NCBI RefSeq assembly: GCF_049723235.1
Contig: NZ_JBNARB010000011.1
Location: 4,669-68,668, forward strand
Length of the DNA stretch: 64,000 nt
DNA from: Thermovenabulum sp049723235
GTDB lineage: Bacteria; Bacillota; Thermosediminibacteria; Thermosediminibacterales; Thermosediminibacteraceae
Direction: 5' to 3'
How positions within the stretch are numbered: position 1 is the stretch's first letter; every line of letters begins with the position of its first letter. The notes under the pieces are model-generated. The model was not told where the DNA came from. It worked only from the letters and a program-made list of their open reading frames with translations, and searched no databases. Of this stretch, positions 51,411-60,201 are shown piece after piece. Position numbers and translations under genes: made by a program.

Positions 51411-52460
51411 ATGGCAGGAATAATCGAAAGGTACTTTGACTACCTTCCGGTAAAGGAAAAGAAAAATATTATAACATTGAATGAGGGGAATACTCCATTG
51501 ATAAGGGCTTATAACTTGGAGGAACATTTAAATACTAAATGCGAGATTTACTTGAAGTATGAAGGCATGAATCCAACCGGCTCTTTTAAGGACAGGGGTA
51601 TGACGGTGGCAATATCTAAGGCAAAAGAAAATGGCAAAAAAGCGGTAATTTGTGCATCTACGGGTAATACATCGGCTTCGGCTGCTGCTTATTCCGCAAA
51701 GGCAAAAATAAGCTGCACTGTATTGGTGCCTCATAATGCGGTAGCCTTGGGAAAATTGTCTCAGGCGGTAGCTTACGGTGCAAAGATAATAGCTATTGAA
51801 GGCAATTTTGATATGGCATTGAAGATGGTAAGAGAAATTTCTGAGAAGTATCCTATCACATTAGTAAATTCTATAAATCCTGACAGGATAGAAGGCCAAA
51901 AAACCGCTGCTTTTGAAATATGCGATGAGCTAAAAGATTCTCCTGATTATTTGGCAATTCCTGTTGGTAATGCGGGGAATATCACCGCTTACTGGAAGGG
52001 CTTTAAGGAGTATTATTCTTTGAAAAAAGTAGAGAAGCTTCCTAAAATGCTGGGTTTTCAAGCGGCAGGTGCAGCACCAATAGTGGAAGGCAGAGTTATA
52101 GAAAATCCGCAGACCATAGCAACGGCTATAAAAATAGGTAATCCGGCCAGCTGGGAAAAAGCTGTAAAAGCTAAGGAGGAGTCAAAAGGGCTTATAGATA
52201 AAATTACCGATGAGGATATTTTAAATGCCTATTCTTTAATAGCAAAAAAAGAAGGGATTTTTGCAGAACCCGCCTCATGCGCTTCGGTGGCAGGTGTTAT
52301 AAAACTTTGCAGGGAAGGGTTTTTCAAAGCAAAAGAAAAAGTAGTATGCGTATTAACCGGTAATGGATTGAAAGATCCTGAAACGGCCATGAAATTAGAA
52401 AAAGATTATTACATTTCTTCTCCAGATATAAATGATTTGGTTAAAATAATTTTTCAGTAA
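51411..52460 (+). CDS. thrC: Threonine synthase
   Basis: ThrC is a PLP enzyme converting O-phosphohomoserine to threonine. The 349-residue protein has the PLP lysine in NPTGSFKDRGM near residue 60 and ASTGNTSASAAAY. The phosphate loop is VGNAGNITAYW and EPASCASVAG lies near the C-terminus. It is 3 nt after hom, with GAGGAGGT at the junction. Confidence 0.97.
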   Translation: MAGIIERYFDYLPVKEKKNIITLNEGNTPLIRAYNLEEHLNTKCEIYLKYEGMNPTGSFKDRGMTVAISKAKENGKKAVICASTGNTSASAAAYSAKAKISCTVLVPHNAVALGKLSQAVAYGAKIIAIEGNFDMALKMVREISEKYPITLVNSINPDRIEGQKTAAFEICDELKDSPDYLAIPVGNAGNITAYWKGFKEYYSLKKVEKLPKMLGFQAAGAAPIVEGRVIENPQTIATAIKIGNPASWEKAVKAKEESKGLIDKITDEDILNAYSLIAKKEGIFAEPASCASVAGVIKLCREGFFKAKEKVVCVLTGNGLKDPETAMKLEKDYYISSPDINDLVKIIFQ

Positions 52461-52508
52461 AAGAAAATATCTAACAGTTTCTAAAAATTTATTAAAGGAT
52501 GGATGTAA

Positions 52509-53405
52509 ATGGTAAGGGTAAAAGTTCCTGCTACTATAGCAAATTTGGGCCCGGGTTTTGATACCCTTGGAGTAGCGGTATCCCTTTTTAATATAATAGA
52601 GATGGATTTTTCTGATGAGATAAAAATAGAGGTATTAAATGAAGGTCAAAATATTTTACCTGAGAATGAAGCAAATCTGGTTTACCAATCGGCAAAAAAA
52701 ATAATCGACCGTTTTGGTTTTGAAAAAAAATTACATATAAGATTAATTAATAATATTCCGCTTGCCAGGGGACTTGGTAGCAGCGCAGCTGCAATTGTTG
52801 GTGGGATAGTAGCTGTAAATGAACTTTTGGGGAATCCCCTTTCGATGGACGAAATTATTAACATAGCTACTAACATAGAAGGGCACCCCGATAATGTAGT
52901 TCCAGCTCTTTTAGGGGGGTTTACCATTTCCCTGTTTGATGGAGAAAAGGTTTTTTATAAAAAATTTAGTTTACCTGAAAAAGAACTGTGTTTTGTTGTT
53001 GCAGTACCGCAATTTCATTTAAAAACCTTAGATGCAAGAAAAGTACTCCCTGAAAAGATTCCTTTAAAGGACGCAGTTTATAATATGAGCAGAACCGCAC
53101 TACTTGTTGCTTGTATAGCGCAAAAAGACCTTTCCTTTTTGAATGCGCTTTGCAAAGATAAGTTGCATCAACCCTATAGAAGTTCTTTAATACCGGGTAT
53201 GGAAGAAATTATAAATAGAGGAATAGAAAAAGGACTTTTAAGCGTTTTTTTAAGCGGTGCAGGTCCTTCGATTGCAGGAATATGTGATAAAAAAGATGCA
53301 GAGAAAGCAGGAGAATTTATGGTTGGCACCTTCAGCAATTATGGTATAAAAGCAAATTACTTAATTTTGGATCCCTGCAATGAAGGAGTAAGCGTGTGCA
53401 CTTAA
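52509..53405 (+). CDS. thrB: Homoserine kinase
   Basis: ThrB phosphorylates homoserine, giving the ThrC substrate. The 298-residue GHMP kinase has the N-terminal VPATIANLGPGFDTLG, the ATP loop PLARGLGSSAAAIVGG, HPDNVVPALLGG and the C-terminal LSGAGPSIAG. With hom and thrC it completes the three steps from aspartate semialdehyde to threonine. Aspartokinase and asd are not in the window. Confidence 0.97.
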   Translation: MVRVKVPATIANLGPGFDTLGVAVSLFNIIEMDFSDEIKIEVLNEGQNILPENEANLVYQSAKKIIDRFGFEKKLHIRLINNIPLARGLGSSAAAIVGGIVAVNELLGNPLSMDEIINIATNIEGHPDNVVPALLGGFTISLFDGEKVFYKKFSLPEKELCFVVAVPQFHLKTLDARKVLPEKIPLKDAVYNMSRTALLVACIAQKDLSFLNALCKDKLHQPYRSSLIPGMEEIINRGIEKGLLSVFLSGAGPSIAGICDKKDAEKAGEFMVGTFSNYGIKANYLILDPCNEGVSVCT

Positions 53406-53437
53406 TATCGGAGAGAAATAAATATATTAAATACTAA

Positions 53438-53464
53438 AAGAGGCAGGTAGTAAACCTGCCTCTT
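53438..53464. terminator. Bidirectional terminator between thrB and tRNA-Pro
   Basis: AAGAGGCAGGT (53438-53448) and ACCTGCCTCTT (53454-53464) form a perfect 11-bp stem with a 5-nt loop. The T-rich flank is better on the minus strand, so it probably ends the tRNA transcript as well as the thr operon. Confidence 0.8.
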
Positions 53465-53504
53465 CAACTGATAATTTTATACTAAATAATTGCGAACATA
53501 AAAA

Positions 53505-53581
<77 letters not shown>

Positions 53582-53597
53582 ATTAACTACAGGTATT

Positions 53598-53626
53598 ATT
53601 ATAATTGATATTTATAAATTTTGCAA
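53598..53626 (-). promoter_or_regulatory. Sigma-A-type promoter of tRNA-Pro(GGG)
   Basis: On the minus strand, TTGCAA (53621-53626), 17 nt, then a perfect TATAAT (53598-53603), ending 17 nt before the tRNA 5' end. Confidence 0.75.
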
Positions 53627-53759
53627 GGGCATAACAAAATTTTTTGCTAAGTGTAATTTATTAATAGGTTTCTAAAAGGAGTTTTTCCTGTTTTGTAGAA
53701 AATAAATATTATATTTCTAAATATAACCTCTATCTTATATACTCAGGAGGATATCGACT

Positions 53760-55160
53760 TTGCAGGATTTACCGCTGAAAAAATTTTTTAAAGAATTTTT
53801 TAAAAAAGTGTTTAACATTAATGAGGAAACGTATCCCGTATTAAAATCTATTTGGAATCTTGCATGGCCCGTAGTTATTGAGCAAACTCTTGCAATGGTT
53901 TCTCAAGTAGTAGATATGGCAATGGTTGGACGGCTGGGCGCCACTTCTGTCGCAGCCGTTGGTTTATCGATGCAGCCTTTCATGCTTATTAATTCAATAA
54001 TTATGGGCCTTTCAGTTGGTACGACCACCTTTTGCGCCCGCGCAAAAGGTGCCAAAAATGATGAAGAGGCAGGATTAGTTTTGGTGGAATCAATGATTTT
54101 TTCTTTTATCCTTGGATTACTTTTGGTAATCTCGGGGTTCATATTTGCAGAAAAAATATTAGATTTTATGAATGCAGAAGAAAAGGTGAAAGAAATAGGG
54201 GCGGTTTATTTTAGAGCGATGATGCCCGGTATGATGTTTTTCTTTTTATTCACAATCATCACTGCGGCTTTAAGGGGAGTTGGAGATACTAAAACTCCAA
54301 TGATTGTGAACCTACAGTTAAATATCATTCATATAATATTAAATTACATTTTAATATTTGGTAAGTTTGGGATTCCTGCCTTAGGAGCGCTGGGAGCAGG
54401 TATTTCAACTTCTATATCGAGGTTTATAGGCGCAATGATTATCTTCTATAAATTAAAAAACCCAAAGGGTGTTCTATATATTGAATTTTTAAAATTGGTA
54501 AAAAGATTTAATTATGATTTATTTAAAAGGATAATATACATAAGCGTTCCAGCAGCTTTGGAAAGGATCATTAGTTCTGCAGGGCAAATGCAATATGCCA
54601 GGCAAGTGGCATCCTTAGGAACACTTTTGTATGCTGCTCATTCAATAAGTATAAATGTGGAATCTTTTTCATATATGCCTGGGATTGGTTTTGCTACGGC
54701 GGCAACGGCATTAACAGGTTTAAAACTTGGAGCTAAGGATTTCCAGGGGGCAAGGATAAGTGTATCTATTTCGAACAGAATGGCTGTTATTACAATGGGT
54801 ATAATGGGCCTTTTATTTTTTATCTTTCCGGTATTTTTTTTAAGAATATATACCGATGATCCGCAGATAATTGAAAGGGCTGCTGTGCTTTTGCGAATAG
54901 TCGCTTTTACCCAAATTCCTGAAGCTATAAGTTTTGTGATTTCGGGAGCATTAAAGGGGGCCGGAGATACTCGTTTTGTACTATATGTTAATATTGTTGG
55001 GATGTGGATTGTTAGACTTAGCCTCACCTCGCTATTTATGAGATATTTTCATCTAAGCATCTTAGGAGCATGGATTGCTATGTTTATAGATTGGGTTGTA
55101 AGGGCAATATTATATTTTTATCGTTTAAAAAGTGAAAAATGGCAGTTTTTAAAAATATAA
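53760..55160 (+). CDS. MATE family efflux transporter
   Basis: This 466-residue protein has twelve predicted transmembrane helices in two homologous halves. The first half carries WPVVIEQTLAMVSQVVDMAMVG and the second VPAALERIISSAGQMQYARQV. Such proteins export cationic compounds using Na+ or H+ gradients. The substrate is not predictable. TTG 53760 follows CAGGAGG. It is followed after 24 nt by an HlyD-like gene, but MATE proteins do not normally need an adaptor, so the link may be only transcriptional. Confidence 0.92.
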   Translation: MQDLPLKKFFKEFFKKVFNINEETYPVLKSIWNLAWPVVIEQTLAMVSQVVDMAMVGRLGATSVAAVGLSMQPFMLINSIIMGLSVGTTTFCARAKGAKNDEEAGLVLVESMIFSFILGLLLVISGFIFAEKILDFMNAEEKVKEIGAVYFRAMMPGMMFFFLFTIITAALRGVGDTKTPMIVNLQLNIIHIILNYILIFGKFGIPALGALGAGISTSISRFIGAMIIFYKLKNPKGVLYIEFLKLVKRFNYDLFKRIIYISVPAALERIISSAGQMQYARQVASLGTLLYAAHSISINVESFSYMPGIGFATAATALTGLKLGAKDFQGARISVSISNRMAVITMGIMGLLFFIFPVFFLRIYTDDPQIIERAAVLLRIVAFTQIPEAISFVISGALKGAGDTRFVLYVNIVGMWIVRLSLTSLFMRYFHLSILGAWIAMFIDWVVRAILYFYRLKSEKWQFLKI

Positions 55161-55184
55161 TTTCTGAATTCACGGGTGAGTAAA

Positions 55185-56381
55185 ATGAGTGTAAATAACA
55201 GCAAAGTAGTAATTTTAAAAAGAAGAAAAAAGTCCGGCAAAAGTTTTATAATATATTTTTCCTTATGTTTTTTATTAATATTTTTCCTTTTATCTTTCAT
55301 ATTTTCAAATAAGTATGTAATAGCCGGGATTAATAGAGTTAGTGATTTTATGCAAGCGGAAGGTATAATAATAAAAAATGAAAAGGTGATCACTTCGCCA
55401 TACAGGGGAAAAATTGAATATCTCGTAAAATCCGGTGAAAGGGTAAGGGTGGGCACACCGCTTTTTAAAGTAATTACGGATTTTGAAATGACAAAAAAAA
55501 TAGAAGAAGATGTGTCAAATTTGAAAAAACAACTGGAAGATGAAAAAAATTCATCTATACCCGTATTAGAAACATTAAATAAATCTATTGATGAACTGGA
55601 AAAAAATCTTTATAGCGGTAAAGGAAAAGATGAAGATAAATTAAAGTTGAAGGCAAAACTAAAATCCTTATATGAAGAAAGAGAAAGATTATCAAAAGAA
55701 AGGCAAAAAAATATTGAAATAATTCAAGAAAAAATTTCCGAATTAGAAAACAAAAGGAGTTTAATTGAACCGGTTATTTATTCCCCAATTTCGGGTATTG
55801 TAAGTTTCTGTTTAGATGGTTTTGAAGAAAAATTGAGTTTGGGTAAGGAAGATGAATTGGGGAAGATAGATTTTTTTTCAGTTAATAATATGGATACCAA
55901 TATAGAGAAAAAGGATTATGTGGAAGAAAACGAAAAAGTGTTAAAAATTATAGATAATTTTAATATTTACATACTGGCTGAATGCAAGGAAAAGAATTTA
56001 AAGAAGGGCCGGTTCTATAATATGGAATCATCATCGGGAGAAAATTTTTCTGCTAAGCTGGAAAAAATTTTAGGAAATGGAAGACTACTATTTTTTGTTA
56101 ACGAAGATTTGCCTGGCCTTTATGAAAAGAGAAAAGAAAAATTTAAAATAATTTTAAAGGGTTATGAAGGGATAACCTTGCCAAAATCTGCTATAATAAG
56201 AGTGGGGGATAAGGACGGGGTATTTATTAAAGAAAGGGACAAATTAATATATAAACCCGTGGAGGTTATTTTTGAAGAGGGCGAAAATGTAGTGGTCGGA
56301 GGCTTAAAACCCGGTGATATAATTCTCGTCAAGAGGGGATTGTTATGGAATATCAAAGAGGCTTTGATGAACTTTTTTTGA
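55185..56381 (+). CDS. HlyD/membrane-fusion-like protein, single transmembrane helix
   Basis: The 398-residue protein has a basic N-terminus, one transmembrane helix at about 20-43, a biotinyl-lipoyl-like half motif (ITSPYRGKIEYLVKSGERVRVG, about 70-90), a coiled coil over about 95-190, the second lipoyl half (VIYSPISGIVSF), and a C-terminal beta domain. The layout is that of periplasmic adaptor proteins in a Gram-positive. Members upstream of ylmE occur in related clostridia. No cognate ABC transporter is adjacent. Its last 37 nt overlap ylmE. ATG 55185 is preferred to GTG 55176. Confidence 0.75.
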   Translation: MSVNNSKVVILKRRKKSGKSFIIYFSLCFLLIFFLLSFIFSNKYVIAGINRVSDFMQAEGIIIKNEKVITSPYRGKIEYLVKSGERVRVGTPLFKVITDFEMTKKIEEDVSNLKKQLEDEKNSSIPVLETLNKSIDELEKNLYSGKGKDEDKLKLKAKLKSLYEERERLSKERQKNIEIIQEKISELENKRSLIEPVIYSPISGIVSFCLDGFEEKLSLGKEDELGKIDFFSVNNMDTNIEKKDYVEENEKVLKIIDNFNIYILAECKEKNLKKGRFYNMESSSGENFSAKLEKILGNGRLLFFVNEDLPGLYEKRKEKFKIILKGYEGITLPKSAIIRVGDKDGVFIKERDKLIYKPVEVIFEEGENVVVGGLKPGDIILVKRGLLWNIKEALMNFF

Positions 56382-57064
56382 TAGAAGAAAATATTGAAAG
56401 AATAAGTTATAAAATTGAGGAATCAGCGATTAAGGCTAATAAAGACCCGAGGGAAATAATATTAGTGGCAGTTACCAAAACTGTTACTCCGGAGAAAATC
56501 GATAAAGCTATCGAATGCGGTATTAAGGTAATAGGAGAAAACAGGGTTCAGGAAGCAAAAGAAAAAAAAGATAAGGTGAAAAATGAAGCCCAGTGGCATA
56601 TGATAGGTCATCTTCAAAGAAACAAAGTAAAGTATGCGGTAGAATTATTCTCGATGATACAATCGGTGGACGATTTTGAATTAGCCAAGGAAATTGATAA
56701 AAGGGCAAAAGAAAAAAATAAAGTTATGGATGTTTTAATTCAAGTTAATATAGGAAACGAAATTACAAAATCAGGAATAACTTACGATAAAGCGGAAGAA
56801 TTAATAAAAAATGTAGCTTCATTAGAAAATGTTAAGGTAAAAGGACTAATGGCAATACCGCCCTTTTACGAAAATACCGAAAAAGTTAGACCTTATTTTC
56901 AAAAGATGTATGAACTTTTTCTAAAAATAAAAGAAGCAAATATACCTAATATCCAAATGGAATATCTTTCCATGGGGATGACCCATGATTTTGATGTGGC
57001 AATAGAAGAAGGTGCAAATATGGTCAGAATTGGCACCGGAATTTTTGGAGAAAGGAAGAGGTGA
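56345..57064 (+). CDS. ylmE: Pyridoxal phosphate homeostasis protein (YggS/YlmE family)
   Basis: This 239-residue TIM-barrel PLP-binding protein has the cofactor lysine in ILVAVTKTV near residue 40. Further family motifs are GENRVQEAKEK, WHMIGHLQRNK, IQSVDD and SMGMTHDFDVAI, the last binding PLP phosphate. It controls free PLP and has no known catalytic activity. The start codon lies inside the upstream gene and the stop overlaps sepF. Confidence 0.94.
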   Translation: MEYQRGFDELFLIEENIERISYKIEESAIKANKDPREIILVAVTKTVTPEKIDKAIECGIKVIGENRVQEAKEKKDKVKNEAQWHMIGHLQRNKVKYAVELFSMIQSVDDFELAKEIDKRAKEKNKVMDVLIQVNIGNEITKSGITYDKAEELIKNVASLENVKVKGLMAIPPFYENTEKVRPYFQKMYELFLKIKEANIPNIQMEYLSMGMTHDFDVAIEEGANMVRIGTGIFGERKR

Positions 57065-57504
57065 AAATGGGGAATAAAAGTTTTTTTAAAAAAATCCTCT
57101 ACTTTTTAGGGATTGATGACGATTTATCGGAAGAAAAGGTAGAAGAATTTAATGTTCCAAACTCAAAAGGGGAAAAAGGCAGAATAATAAACATCCATCA
57201 AATTCCTAAAAATAAAATGATGGTTTTTAAACCAATGAGTTTTGAAGATGTAGAAGAAATAGCGGATGAGCTTAAGAGCAAGAGAGCGGCGATAGTGAAT
57301 TTGGAAAGTATTGACAGAGAGAATGCAAAGAGAATAATAGATTTTTTAAGCGGCAGCGTATATGCTTTGGACGGCAGTGTAAAAAAAGTTGGCAGCGGAA
57401 CTTTCGTATTTACACCCAGTAATATTGACATTTCGGGAATAGATATAGAAAATACAATGAAGGGAAATGAAGGGGAATTGCTCCCTTTTAATAAAAAGAA
57501 ATGA
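57061..57504 (+). CDS. sepF: Cell division protein SepF
   Basis: SepF forms rings that bundle FtsZ and anchors it to the membrane. The 147-residue protein has an N-terminal amphipathic helix (KSFFKKILYFLG), an acidic linker and the SepF core domain (about 55-135) with FKPMSFEDVEEIADELKSKRAAIVNL and FLSGSVYALDG. GTG 57061 overlaps the ylmE stop and ATG 57067 is an alternative. The usual next genes ylmG and ylmH are absent, and divIVA follows directly. Confidence 0.94.
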   Translation: MKMGNKSFFKKILYFLGIDDDLSEEKVEEFNVPNSKGEKGRIINIHQIPKNKMMVFKPMSFEDVEEIADELKSKRAAIVNLESIDRENAKRIIDFLSGSVYALDGSVKKVGSGTFVFTPSNIDISGIDIENTMKGNEGELLPFNKKK

Positions 57505-57524
57505 TTTTTAAGGAGAGTTGATTT

Positions 57525-58049
57525 ATGAGTTTAACACCGCTTGATATCCAAAAGAAGGAATTTAAAAAATCTTTCAGAGGATTTGATGAGACGGAAGTAA
57601 AAGATTTTTTGGAAAAAGTATCTGAAGCTTATGAAAAAATCTATAAAGAAAACCAGCAATTAAAAGAAGAAATAAAAATATTATCCGAAAGAGTGAGAGG
57701 ATATGAAGATTTGGAAACAACCTTAAAAAAGGCTATAGTATTGGCTGAGAAAACTGCAGAAGAAGTAAGGATTAATGCGGAGAAAGAAAAAGAGATAATT
57801 TTAAAAGAAGCGGAAAGTAAAGCTAAGGATATTATTTCTGATGCTGAAAATAAAAGGAAGCGTATTTTAGTACAGCAGGAAGAAATAATAAAACAATTTA
57901 TAATTTTTAAAACGCGATTTGTAAATTTTTTAAAAGCCCAGTTGGAAACCATTGATACAATAGGTCTTGAATTTTTTATGGACGAGAAAACGTGTTCTGT
58001 AAAAGAAGCAGCTTTTACCTGCGATGAAGATTCAGAGGAGAAAAAATAA
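57525..58049 (+). CDS. divIVA: Septum/pole determinant DivIVA
   Basis: This 174-residue protein has the N-terminal lipid-binding DivIVA domain (MSLTPLDIQKKEFKKSFRG, then DETEVKDFLEKV) and a long coiled coil. It ends in a short tail with two cysteines in an acidic stretch. DivIVA recognises curved membrane at poles and septa and recruits division-site and chromosome-anchoring proteins. It lies 20 nt after sepF. Confidence 0.93.
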   Translation: MSLTPLDIQKKEFKKSFRGFDETEVKDFLEKVSEAYEKIYKENQQLKEEIKILSERVRGYEDLETTLKKAIVLAEKTAEEVRINAEKEKEIILKEAESKAKDIISDAENKRKRILVQQEEIIKQFIIFKTRFVNFLKAQLETIDTIGLEFFMDEKTCSVKEAAFTCDEDSEEKK

Positions 58050-58086
58050 AAAAGGTTAAGAGGATTTTTATTCAAGAGGTGACTTT

Positions 58087-58338
58087 ATGGAGGATACAAA
58101 AAGGGTTTCTGTTATTGGAATTGTAGTTTTTGACAGGGAAAAAGCTGCAGAAAAAGTAAATACCCTTCTTTCCCAATATGCACATCTTATTGTGGGAAGG
58201 ATGGGTATTCCTTACCGGGAAAGAGGGATTTCGGTAATTGCGTTAATTGTTGATGCCACCACCGATGAATTGGGGGCATTGACGGGAAAACTGGGGAAAA
58301 TTAATGGCGTAAAGGTAAAATCTGCCGTTACGGTTTAA
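58087..58338 (+). CDS. TM1266-like iron-only hydrogenase system regulator
   Basis: This 83-residue protein has an ACT/NikR-like ferredoxin fold, beginning RVSVIGIVVFDREKAAEKVN and including HLIVGRMGIPYRERGISVIALIVDA. It matches the TM1266 family, named for its association with [FeFe]-hydrogenase maturation genes. No hyd genes are nearby. The ligand and mode of action are not known. The ATG follows AAGAGGTGA. Confidence 0.8.
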   Translation: MEDTKRVSVIGIVVFDREKAAEKVNTLLSQYAHLIVGRMGIPYRERGISVIALIVDATTDELGALTGKLGKINGVKVKSAVTV

Positions 58339-58365
58339 GCTTTAAACTTATTCTGGAGAGGATGA

Positions 58366-59064
58366 TTGCTTATTATTGGAATCATAGGTGCAATGGATAG
58401 AGAAATAAAACTACTACGGGATAGAATGAGCGATGTTAAGGAATTGCGCCATTTGCATTTAGATTTTTATTTTGGGGAAATTAGGCAAAAAGAGGTTGTA
58501 ATTGTAAAAAGCGGTGTGGGAAAGGTCAATGCTGCTTTATGCACCCAGTTTTTAATAGACAAATTTTCACCGGAAAGAATAATTTGTACAGGGGTTGCAG
58601 GAGGTCTTTTGGATTTCCTGAAAACCGGAGATGTTGTTGTCTCAAAGGATTTAATACAGTACGATGTGGATGCTTCTGTTTTTGGACATGAAGTGGGCGA
58701 AATACCTAATATGGGAGTAAAGGTTTTTAATGCGGATGAAGAACTTGTGGAAAAAACGTTATATACCGGTAAAAAAATTTTAAAAGATAATAAAATAATT
58801 AAAGGAAGGATATTAACAGGGGATAAATTTGTAAACAGCAGAGAATTGGTAGAATATCTTGTGAATAATTTCGATGGATTTTGTGTTGAGATGGAAGGTG
58901 CGGCAATTGCTCATGTTTGTTTCTTGAATCAGATACCTTTTGTCGTGATAAGAAGTATTTCCGATAAAGCGGATGGCAGTGCTCTTTTAGATTATAAAAA
59001 TTTTGTTGAATTTGCTTCTAAGACTTCGGCGGAAATTGTAGAAGGTTTAATTGAAATTATTTAA
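58366..59064 (+). CDS. mtnN: 5'-methylthioadenosine/S-adenosylhomocysteine nucleosidase
   Basis: MtnN cleaves MTA and SAH to adenine and the thioribosyl products, and also 5'-deoxyadenosine left by radical SAM enzymes. The 232-residue protein has IGIIGAMDREIKLL, VKSGVGKVNAAL, TGVAGGLLD, GDKFV, the substrate motif VEMEGAAIAHVC and the catalytic Asp in RSISDKADG. The TTG start lies 4 nt after GGAGAGGA. Confidence 0.94.
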   Translation: MLIIGIIGAMDREIKLLRDRMSDVKELRHLHLDFYFGEIRQKEVVIVKSGVGKVNAALCTQFLIDKFSPERIICTGVAGGLLDFLKTGDVVVSKDLIQYDVDASVFGHEVGEIPNMGVKVFNADEELVEKTLYTGKKILKDNKIIKGRILTGDKFVNSRELVEYLVNNFDGFCVEMEGAAIAHVCFLNQIPFVVIRSISDKADGSALLDYKNFVEFASKTSAEIVEGLIEII

Positions 59065-59113
59065 GTGGGAATAAATAAGTTATGTTTTGAAAATCCTAAT
59101 AAGGAGAAATATT

Positions 59114-59422
59114 ATGTTAAAAGATGATAATGAAAATGCGGTATTCAAAAAAATAATTGAAAAAATGGAAGAATTAAGTGTTAGAATTGAAAAATTAAAT
59201 TTGACCGAGTATTTGGAGTTATACAGAAATCCGTCAAGGCTTCTTTACCTGAATTTTTTAGCAGGAGTAGCCCGGGGATTTGGAATGGCAATAGGTTTTA
59301 CTTTACTGGGAGCTTTTGTTATATATGTTTTGCAGAAAATGGTTATTTTAAAACTGCCGGTTATTGGTGATTTTATAGCAGATATAATAAAAATTGTACA
59401 GAACGAATTATCAACTAAATAA
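59114..59422 (+). CDS. DUF5665 family small membrane protein
   Basis: This 102-residue protein has a charged N-terminal half (EKMEELSVRIEKLNLTEYLE) and then RNPSRLLYLNFLAGVARGFG. One long hydrophobic helix follows, about 60-82 (AIGFTLLGAFVIYVLQKMVIL). The pattern fits the DUF5665 family of Firmicute membrane proteins of unknown role. ATG 59114 follows AAGGAG. The upstream in-frame TTG is not supported. Confidence 0.8.
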   Translation: MLKDDNENAVFKKIIEKMEELSVRIEKLNLTEYLELYRNPSRLLYLNFLAGVARGFGMAIGFTLLGAFVIYVLQKMVILKLPVIGDFIADIIKIVQNELSTK

Positions 59423-59432
59423 GGTGATAAAA

Positions 59433-60074
59433 ATGAAAAACCCGGATTATTACAAAAAAAAACTATTGGATTTAAAACAGGAATTGGAGTCTCAAATAGA
59501 TACATTAAATAAAAGAGGTTCGGATGCTTTGAAAGAATCTGTTGGAGAACTTTCTTCTTACGATAATCATCCTTCGGATTTAGGAAATGAAACCTTTGAA
59601 AGGGAAAAAGATCTCGGTATTAGAGATAACGCAAGAATTATGCTTATTAAGGTAAATAACGCTTTGAAGAAATTGGAAGAAGGAAAATACGGTATTTGTG
59701 AAAGCTGTGGTAAAAAAATAGAGGAAGAAAGGTTGGAAATTATTCCTTACACCACCCTGTGCGCCGGTTGCAATAGAAAGGAAGAGAAAGACTTATCAAG
59801 AAAGTCAAGACCGGTGGAAGAAGAATCTTTGAGCTTTCCTTTTGGTCGAAGCTTTCTTGATGATACCGAATATGCAGCTTATGATGGAGAAGATGCATGG
59901 CAGGACGTAGCCCGTTACGGCACGGCAAACACTCCCCAAGATGAACCCGGCAGCAAGGATTATAAGGATGCTTATACTGATGGAAATGAAAGAAGGGGAA
60001 TTACCGATAGGGCAGATAAAATTTTAAAAAACAACGATTTTGCTGAAAATGAAAAAAACGAGCTTGGAAGATAA
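59433..60074 (+). CDS. DksA/TraR-type zinc-finger protein, YteA sporulation family
   Basis: This 213-residue protein has an N-terminal coiled-coil region and a C4 zinc finger with Cys89, Cys92, Cys110 and Cys113 (CESCG ... CAGC). A long polar C-terminal tail follows. It resembles the yteA/ylyA family of spore formers. In B. subtilis a related gene, ylyA, occupies the same place just before lspA. Regulation of RNA polymerase is suggested by the DksA-like fold. ATG 59433 follows AAGGTG. Confidence 0.88.
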   Translation: MKNPDYYKKKLLDLKQELESQIDTLNKRGSDALKESVGELSSYDNHPSDLGNETFEREKDLGIRDNARIMLIKVNNALKKLEEGKYGICESCGKKIEEERLEIIPYTTLCAGCNRKEEKDLSRKSRPVEEESLSFPFGRSFLDDTEYAAYDGEDAWQDVARYGTANTPQDEPGSKDYKDAYTDGNERRGITDRADKILKNNDFAENEKNELGR

Positions 60075-60075
60075 G

Positions 60076-60101
60076 ATCCCGCTTTGATGCGGGATTTTTT
60101 A
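60076..60101 (+). terminator. Rho-independent terminator after the yteA-family gene
   Basis: ATCCCGC (60076-60082), a 6-nt loop, GCGGGAT (60089-60095), then T residues. Confidence 0.9.
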
Positions 60102-60139
60102 ATACTATTTAGGTATATCAATGATAGGAAAATATATAG

Positions 60140-60145
60140 TATAAT
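60140..60145 (+). promoter_or_regulatory. Possible -10 element of the lspA operon
   Basis: A perfect TATAAT lies between the preceding terminator and lspA, but the sequence about 17 nt upstream (TCAATG) is a poor -35. Confidence 0.35.
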
Positions 60146-60201
60146 AAAAATTAATTAAGTGTTTGTAGTGAATAACAATTAAAATCCAGGAGGAATATTA
60201 A

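Noticed and set aside
53760..55160. MATE gene at 53760 as the source of the remnant at 37623-37835
   Set aside because: The C-terminal sequences differ clearly (ending RLKSEKWQFLKI against KKGSWREKAL), so the remnant comes from a different MATE gene.
60102..60201. PyrR-binding attenuator upstream of the lspA-rluD-pyrR operon
   Set aside because: The gap is short, lacks a terminator/antiterminator pair and has no recognisable PyrR-binding loop. pyr biosynthetic genes are absent.
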